From Agitococcus sp. (GTDB lineage Bacteria; Pseudomonadota; Gammaproteobacteria; Pseudomonadales; Moraxellaceae), in assembly GCA_030646715.1 (NCBI GenBank), contig JAUSLJ010000033.1, forward strand, positions 62,001 through 126,000: DNA of 64,000 bases, given 5' to 3'. Below the pieces are notes generated by a model. That model was not told the origin of the DNA, searched no databases, and saw only the letters and a program-made list of their open reading frames with translations. How positions within the stretch are numbered: the first letter of the stretch is position 1; every line of letters begins with the position of its first letter. Shown here one piece after another: positions 59,351-64,000 of the stretch. A program made the position numbers and the translations under genes.

Positions 59351-60589
59351 TTAGTCAATCAACCCCAATTCTGCTAACAGTTTCATGATGGCAATAATGG
59401 CCGCTTTTCGTGGGAATGGATGATCTAAATTGGGGGAGGTCATACGCATTGCGCGAGGAAACGGCGGATAAGAAATATCCCAGTGATGGCCATGTAGCAT
59501 CGCGGCATGAGTAGCCATCGGAATTTTTAGTTTGGCTTGCTCTTGCGTGACTTGCATGTCGTTATTGCCATCGTAGCGCGTCAAATTTAAACAGTCAGCC
59601 ATTTGGAAAGTCGGCACTTCAAGAGCCGTAGTCGCAGCGGTGATATTAATAATGGGAATATTCAAATCATCTAATAAGCCATGATATTGCTTGTAAAAAT
59701 CAGCTCGTGCTTTGGTGGTGAGGCTATGGACACCTGCTTTGATGTCGTATTCATTTAAGCGGCGTAATGAGCCTTTACGAGTCACACCGGGGGCGAGTAA
59801 TTTGAGAAAGTCATGGAGGCGACCTGTTAACAAATCAGTATCAAGATTTTTGATGAGCTCATAAAAATTGTCGGCCATGTACGAGCCACCAATTGCGCCC
59901 GCCCATGTCACCACACATTTCACTTTGTTGTCGAGTTGGTCGTGGTGATGCACCAATGTGGACAAAATATCAGGTGCGCCTTTGCTGTAACCCATTAAAA
60001 AAACATCTTTCGGAGCAACGGGCGTACGGAATTGATCGCTTGCACCACCGGGATTCGCTTGAAAGCCTTTGCCTTCTAAAATGGCCGCTAATAAGTCGGC
60101 TTCATTAGCTTCGCAACTACGCATCGGGTGAGCATCTGCTTGAAAAATATTCCAGCCAAACTCTTGTTCTAATTGTGGAAATTCCTCGGCAAAAGCGTGC
60201 GCAGGTAAAATGCCGTTAATAAAGCCAGGGCAAAAAATCAGGCTAGTATCAATTTGCGTCGTGCATTGCGCCGTCGGCATAGCAATCGCCCATTCGGTCA
60301 GTTGCTCACCTTTTAAAAAACGCTCGGCAATTTTTTGTTCGGCAGGGCGTTTGTCTTTACCAAAACCTAGCGTTTTAGTGGCTACTTTCACTGCATGTTT
60401 GTCTTGTACCGCTTCTTGAATAAACAGATTACGCCACCGTTTACCGACCCACTCTTTAACGTAAGGATCAGCGAAAGTGCGTTTATTTTGCTGCATGTGT
60501 GCTTTGAGTACATTGATGAGTTCAACATAATGGCCTTGTTGTTCTAGGTCTTTTAATTCTTTGGCTAAATGACTGAGGGCATAAGGCAT
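59351..60589 (-). CDS. Alpha/beta-hydrolase-like protein, family not recognised
   Basis: About 412 residues from ATG 60589. A helical N-terminal region of about 90 residues (LAKELKDLEQQGHYVELINVLKAHM) is followed by a hydrolase-like core with LIFCPGFINGILPAHAF, a nucleophile elbow FLMGYSKGAPD (GxSxG), VVTWAGAIGGS, and a late His in ATHAAMLHGHHWDISYPP. I cannot name a characterised family. No signal peptide is apparent. It lies alone between other minus-strand genes. Lipid-type substrates are only a guess. A hairpin with GGCGTGAG/CTCACGCC arms is at 59301-59325. Confidence 0.7.
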   Translation of the reverse strand: MPYALSHLAKELKDLEQQGHYVELINVLKAHMQQNKRTFADPYVKEWVGKRWRNLFIQEAVQDKHAVKVATKTLGFGKDKRPAEQKIAERFLKGEQLTEWAIAMPTAQCTTQIDTSLIFCPGFINGILPAHAFAEEFPQLEQEFGWNIFQADAHPMRSCEANEADLLAAILEGKGFQANPGGASDQFRTPVAPKDVFLMGYSKGAPDILSTLVHHHDQLDNKVKCVVTWAGAIGGSYMADNFYELIKNLDTDLLTGRLHDFLKLLAPGVTRKGSLRRLNEYDIKAGVHSLTTKARADFYKQYHGLLDDLNIPIINITAATTALEVPTFQMADCLNLTRYDGNNDMQVTQEQAKLKIPMATHAAMLHGHHWDISYPPFPRAMRMTSPNLDHPFPRKAAIIAIMKLLAELGLID

Positions 60590-60777
60590 TGTCGTCTCTC
60601 GCAATGTAGTGAAATTTGAGTATAGGACTAGCTTAGACGAAGTTGGAAATTTATTATTTTGAAATAGCGACAGTCAATTGTTTTATATGGACAGGTTAAG
60701 TTATGCAAGGAGCCGAAATTTTCTCGATGGACATTAAAGTCATTAACATAATGCGATGAGTCAGCAAAAAAGTATTC

Positions 60778-61533
60778 TTAATTATCTTGTGGATTAACAC
60801 TAAATTCGGTTGATCCCACTGCTTGCAAACTGTCAGTGAGCGTATAAATAACGACTTTGTAATTGGCATTACTCCAACCTTCAATAGGCTCAAAGCTCAC
60901 CCAATTGGCTTGGCGGTTAGAAATAGGTTTTGCGGTATATAGAAGTACTTTGTTCGTTTGCATATTGAAAATTTTCACAAATACATTGCCCCCTAACAGC
61001 GATGGAGTAGATTGTAAATGTATAAACAGCGAAGACTTTTTGGGAATGCTAAAATAATTTTGAGGGGCTAACACGTCTAAATCGTTACTATACGATACCA
61101 ATACCGTAACTTCTGCCGTTGGTTCCACAGTAGATGAAGGGCTAAGATACTCATCAATCAAGCGAGCAGAAAAAGCTTTCTTATCTTTAATGAGCGTTAA
61201 CTGTTTGTCGGATATAACATTTCTAAGCTGGTTTTCGATGTCGGATGCCGTACTCCGAGTCAAAACGGTGTGTGCATAACGGCTAATTAACTCCGCTGGA
61301 TTGGCAGCATGAACATCAACAGTACTTGCGGTATTCGTCTCATTTATTTCAGCAAGACGCAGGCATAATTGGGATAAATCATTGGCCTCAACTAATGTGG
61401 GGTTATCTGAAGAGGTTAGTATTTGCTCAGCTTTAGACGGGTTGATGTGTAAGTCATCGTTACTAAATCTACCAAAAAGAAATCCCAGCAGAAATACTAC
61501 TGGGACAAGCAAAAAAACGTGCAGCTTATTCAC
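60778..61533 (-). CDS. Membrane-anchored hypothetical protein
   Basis: A 251-residue protein starting at GTG 61533, with a single N-terminal membrane anchor (HVFLLVPVVFLLGFLFGRF) and an exported body. The middle is helical (NPAELISRYAHTVL, QLRNVISDKQLTLIKDKKAF); the C-terminal 100 residues look like an all-beta domain of Ig-like or DUF2914-like type (VTVLVSYSNDLDV, SLFIHLQST, NANYKVVIYTL). The preceding Cys-rich lipoprotein gene ends 9 nt upstream, so they form an operon. The beta domain similarity is a weak impression. Confidence 0.6.
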   Translation of the reverse strand: MNKLHVFLLVPVVFLLGFLFGRFSNDDLHINPSKAEQILTSSDNPTLVEANDLSQLCLRLAEINETNTASTVDVHAANPAELISRYAHTVLTRSTASDIENQLRNVISDKQLTLIKDKKAFSARLIDEYLSPSSTVEPTAEVTVLVSYSNDLDVLAPQNYFSIPKKSSLFIHLQSTPSLLGGNVFVKIFNMQTNKVLLYTAKPISNRQANWVSFEPIEGWSNANYKVVIYTLTDSLQAVGSTEFSVNPQDN

Positions 61534-61542
61534 TATGATTGC

Positions 61543-61968
61543 TTATGAACAGTTAATCGTGATGCCGCCGACTGTAATGCCACTACCGCCAAAAGTGCTA
61601 CCGCCCGCAATAACGGCCGCCGCAGTGTGTCCAGTACCCGAAAGCATGACTAGTTTCGTTCCATCGCAAACAAACGTTTTTACGCCCGAAGCCTCGCCTG
61701 TACAACCAGCAGTAGTTGCCGTGAGTGTTGTGCCTGCAACAGCGCAAGTAGCGGTGATGGGGGTACCCGATGTGCAGCCTGTTGTACAAGTACAGCTTGA
61801 GCAATTGGTGCTAGATGTGCAGCTGTTTTGGGCTGACTCAGAAGAGCATGAGAAAGATGTTGAACCAAATGTTTTAGTGCCGTTAAATGACGAGTTGCTT
61901 GACTCACCACCGCCACCACATGCTACTAACGCGAGAACTGTGAAAATTGCTAAAATAATGTGCCGCAT
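61543..61968 (-). CDS. Cysteine-rich predicted lipoprotein
   Basis: A 141-residue protein from ATG 61968 (AAAGGAG eight nt upstream; a longer frame to 62010 is unlikely). The signal peptide ends in lipobox LVAC followed by GGGGESS. The mature part is rich in Ser, Thr, Gly and Cys, with a dense cluster (SCTSSTNCSSCTCTTGC) and further spaced Cys to the end (ITINCS); about a dozen Cys in all. It looks like a disulfide-stabilised surface protein. No family recognised. Probably cotranscribed with the membrane-anchored gene downstream. Confidence 0.65.
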   Translation of the reverse strand: MRHIILAIFTVLALVACGGGGESSNSSFNGTKTFGSTSFSCSSESAQNSCTSSTNCSSCTCTTGCTSGTPITATCAVAGTTLTATTAGCTGEASGVKTFVCDGTKLVMLSGTGHTAAAVIAGGSTFGGSGITVGGITINCS

Positions 61969-62138
61969 GCTAAATACTCCTTTTATATAGTGGGGAGCGG
62001 AGTATATCAAGAAGTTAGGTTTTGTCTATGCCTAAATGTCTATATAGAATGCAGGAGCAATCGCATATAGATTGCTTTCCATATTTTTAAGATGCTCTCA
62101 AAACATCTAGAGCCATTAAACTAACAATCCCAAAAACT

Positions 62139-62321
62139 TCATCCCAAACCTTCACCTGTAACCATTTTGGTATCGGCAGCACTGACTTGGCCATTAGGTG
62201 TGGCAAAAATTACCCGATGGCCTGCATGGGTTAAAATCTGCCATGTCACGGCGATTTCTGTGGGATCAAAATCGTGGCTTGACAGAGGCATAGCAATGGT
62301 TTTGGCTATTTGTGACTTCAT
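62139..62321 (-). pseudogene. Truncated DJ-1/PfpI-family protein
   Basis: Sixty residues from ATG 62321 (GAGGTGA upstream) match the N-terminal part of DJ-1/PfpI-type proteins: MPLSSHDFDPTEIAVTWQIL, AGHRVIFATPNGQ and the MVTGEGLG stretch, then a TGA. The usual 150 or more further residues, including the nucleophile Cys elbow, are missing, and the following bases in any frame soon stop. So it is a decayed remnant, or a very short protein of unknown use. It follows the CDF gene by 28 nt. Confidence 0.7.
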
Positions 62322-62349
62322 AATGCTCACCTCTTGCCGTGCGTATTTT

Positions 62350-63237
62350 TTAGTAATGATGTGTCGAAGGTGATTCGATAGGCTCTAAATGCGTTAGCAC
62401 GTGACTACCGTACAAGGTTTTTTCAATATCGGCTTCTAATAAATCGAGTAAATCATGGCCACGCTGCACGGTCCAATTGGCAGGTACGAGAATATGTACC
62501 GAAATAAATTTGTGTGAGCCTGCCTGCCGTGTTTTGAGGGAGCTATAGGCAATGCCTTGTTGTGTGACATAACGGCCAATAATTTCATGGATAATGGCAA
62601 GCTCATCCGTCGGCAAGGACATATCCATCAGACCATCAACCGAACGGCGCAATAATTGAAAACCTGTCCAAACAATATTAACAGCGACGGCAATGGCAAT
62701 CAGCGGGTCTAATATCAGCCAGTCTGTAGCATACACCGCACCAATACCAATCAATACGCCAGCAGATGTCCAGACATCAGTCATTAAATGATGAGCGTCA
62801 GCTTCCAAAGTAATGGAGTGGTGTTTTTTGCCTGCACGTAATAAAACAACAGCAGCACCGAAATTTACTGCCGAAGCCACCAAGGAAATCATTAAACCCA
62901 AACCGACTTGTTCAATCGCTTGAGGGTGCATCAAACGGGGTAAAGCAGCCCAAATAATACTCACGGCAGCAATTAAAATTAACGCGCCTTCAACACCGCT
63001 GGAAAAATATTCGGCTTTACTATGACCAAAAGCATGATCGTCATCGGCTGGGCGGGCAGCAATGGTTAACATCGTCAAGGCCATGAGAGCTGCCGCTAAA
63101 TTGACGGTGGACTCCATCGCATCTGAGAGCATACCGACCGAGTCAGTCACCCAATAGGCGATTGTTTTTAAAACAAGGGTGACAACCGCAGCCGCAATGG
63201 ATAACCACGCATAGCGGGTTAAATTAGACGATACCAT
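62350..63237 (-). CDS. Cation diffusion facilitator family transporter
   Basis: A 295-residue inner-membrane metal/proton antiporter. Six membrane segments, with the first metal-site helix [18 protein letters not shown] (DxxxS variant of the usual DxxxD) and the second with [20 protein letters not shown] (HxxxD). The cytoplasmic C-terminal domain holds [20 protein letters not shown] and the His-rich end. The DAMES/HxxxD combination is a known subgroup; the metal (Zn, Co or Fe/Mn) cannot be named from this. Divergent from the 7TMR-DISM gene at 63535. Confidence 0.92.
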   Translation of the reverse strand: MVSSNLTRYAWLSIAAAVVTLVLKTIAYWVTDSVGMLSDAMESTVNLAAALMALTMLTIAARPADDDHAFGHSKAEYFSSGVEGALILIAAVSIIWAALPRLMHPQAIEQVGLGLMISLVASAVNFGAAVVLLRAGKKHHSITLEADAHHLMTDVWTSAGVLIGIGAVYATDWLILDPLIAIAVAVNIVWTGFQLLRRSVDGLMDMSLPTDELAIIHEIIGRYVTQQGIAYSSLKTRQAGSHKFISVHILVPANWTVQRGHDLLDLLEADIEKTLYGSHVLTHLEPIESPSTHHY

Positions 63238-63300
63238 AAGGACAAATCACAGAAGATAGAGTGAGGTTAAATCATACTAACATAGGCTTAAGATAAAATT

Positions 63301-63401
63301 ATCAGCAAATCTCCCCTAACCCCTCTTTCACAAAGAGGGGGATATTACCCTTTGACAAAAGGGCTGTAAGATTTTCGAATAAGCGACTGCCGCGTAAATC
63401 C
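63301..63401. repeat. Composite palindromic repeat (family 1 hairpin plus family 2 end)
   Basis: AAATCTCCCCTAACCCCTC with hairpin CCCCTCTTTCACAAAGAGGGG, then a degenerate arm and, at 63392-63401, GCGTAAATCC preceded by a GAATAAGCGACTG block; its reverse complement matches the left end of the 16148 and 41698 elements. The opposite end is not recognisable, so this is a decayed or partial copy. Confidence 0.6.
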
Positions 63402-63411
63402 TAATATATAG

Positions 63412-63441
63412 TGTCAAAGTTTAAAAACTTAGCTCTATAAT
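63412..63441 (+). promoter_or_regulatory. Candidate promoter for the 7TMR-DISM gene
   Basis: Consensus TATAAT at 63436-63441 with a poor -35-like TGTCAA at 63412-63417 (18-nt spacing). Transcription would start about 85 nt before the ATG at 63535. Confidence 0.4.
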
Positions 63442-63534
63442 GAGAGAGACTCGTAAAAAAATAAAGTTCATTGTTCGTGCGAGACAGATAAGAGAGCTGC
63501 CCATTGACTACTAAAATAACGATGGATTATCACC

Positions 63535-64000
63535 ATGTTTAATAGCATGAGACTTTCTCAGAAAATCATGCGCTTTTTTTTGGGAATAGCGTTGCTATTG
63601 ATGATTGTCCCCGTGCAGGCAAGTCAATCTATTGAAATTCGTGACGGCGATAGTCAATTAACACTCGGTAAACAATTAAGTTATTTTGAAGATCCGAGCC
63701 TTGAATATGTTTTGACCGATGTTTTGGCAGAGGAAAAACGTGGGCAAGGACAATGGCAAAAAGCGAATACTATTTTCCCTAATTACGGATTCACCGAATC
63801 AGCCTACTGGGTAAAGCTGCCCTTGGTTAATTATTCTGTTCAACAGCAATGGTTATTACAAATCAGTTATCCGTTGATGGATGAAATAGAGTTGTATGTA
63901 CCTGATGATAAAGGCCAATATCAACAATATTTGGCGGGTGATAGTTACCCTGCCTCTCAACGCGTCATTGCTGACCGTAGTTTCGTTTTTGCCCTTAGTT
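63535..64000 (+). CDS. 7TMR-DISM sensor protein, N-terminal part (3' end outside window)
   Basis: The frame from ATG 63535 stays open to the window end (155 codons). It begins with a signal peptide (FFLGIALLLMIVPVQA) and a DISMED2-like periplasmic domain: LGKQLSYFEDPSLEYVL, FGFTESAYW-like YGFTESAYWVKLPLVNY, ISYPLMDEIELYVP and SQRVIADRSFVF. This matches the start of the kinase at 35664 ([32 protein letters not shown]). The output domain is outside the window, so it may be a hybrid kinase, a diguanylate cyclase or another enzyme. Confidence 0.85.
   Translation, partial: MFNSMRLSQKIMRFFLGIALLLMIVPVQASQSIEIRDGDSQLTLGKQLSYFEDPSLEYVLTDVLAEEKRGQGQWQKANTIFPNYGFTESAYWVKLPLVNYSVQQQWLLQISYPLMDEIELYVPDDKGQYQQYLAGDSYPASQRVIADRSFVFALS

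Noticed and set aside
61382-61990. 202-codon plus-strand frame over the Cys-rich lipoprotein
   Set aside because: It is antisense to two minus-strand genes that have proper starts, a lipobox and a ribosome site; its Pro/Val-rich translation mirrors the Ser/Thr/Cys codons.

Overview
This window reads as one contiguous stretch of a gammaproteobacterial chromosome with moderate-to-low GC and many housekeeping genes: ompR-envZ, hslO, typA, hemW, rdgB, metXW, carAB-greA, pyrB with an inactive dihydroorotase partner, and glnK-amtB. The mix of NhaD, a wax ester synthase/DGAT, PPK2, an RTX protein and many hybrid histidine kinases would fit a free-living aquatic member of the Thiotrichales (Beggiatoa/Thiothrix-like). 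That placement is an inference from gene content, not a computed classification. I saw no rRNA, tRNA, CRISPR array, prophage or complete insertion sequence.

Layout. 1-3 kb: 3' end of a chromate transporter, then an OmpR/EnvZ pair. 3-8.6 kb: Hsp33, an OmpA-family protein with calcium-type repeats and a lysine-rich tail, BipA/TypA, an alpha/beta hydrolase and a small lipoprotein. 8.6-9.8 kb: two tandem paralogous small proteins that look like stand-alone degenerate receiver domains; the first has a structured leader. 9.8-12.5 kb: NhaD and two related small secreted proteins. 12.5-20.3 kb: HemW, an EVE-domain protein, RdgB, a metallophosphoesterase, a DUF3817-like protein, PPK2, a small outer-membrane barrel, and MetW-MetX. 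20.5-24.4 kb: a 1295-residue RTX protein with exact 80-residue tandem repeats. 25.6-38.9 kb: a signalling block (MASE1-CHASE hybrid kinase, response-regulator diguanylate cyclase, second MASE1-CHASE hybrid kinase, AraC regulator facing a Pfam10118 protein, 7TMR-DISM hybrid kinase, glyoxalase I). 39-43 kb: a MalT-like regulator and a secreted lipase. 43.3-48.3 kb: carA-carB-greA behind a possible attenuator. 48.4-51.5 kb: a membrane diguanylate cyclase, an RlpA-like lipoprotein and WS/DGAT. 51.8-56.6 kb: pyrB-pyrX, an RNA-binding protein and glnK-amtB. 56.6-64 kb: a Cache/PAS hybrid kinase, an unrecognised hydrolase-like protein, a membrane-anchored protein with a Cys-rich lipoprotein, a truncated DJ-1/PfpI gene, a CDF transporter, and the start of another 7TMR-DISM protein that runs off the window.

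How it works together. Pyrimidine synthesis is represented by carAB (carbamoyl phosphate) and pyrB-pyrX (carbamoyl aspartate). Nitrogen sensing is by GlnK-AmtB. Neutral lipid and polyphosphate metabolism are suggested by WS/DGAT, lipase and PPK2. At least five phosphorelay or 7TM sensor genes and two diguanylate cyclases indicate heavy two-component and cyclic-di-GMP signalling. The second MASE1 kinase appears to be a module chimera of its two neighbours.

Noncoding structure. At least two families of short palindromic, MITE-like intergenic repeats recur (14190, 16148, 33411, 41698, 56580, 63301), plus a different double-hairpin repeat between carA and carB. Several intrinsic terminators are clear, including one with a UUCG loop after the OmpA-family gene.
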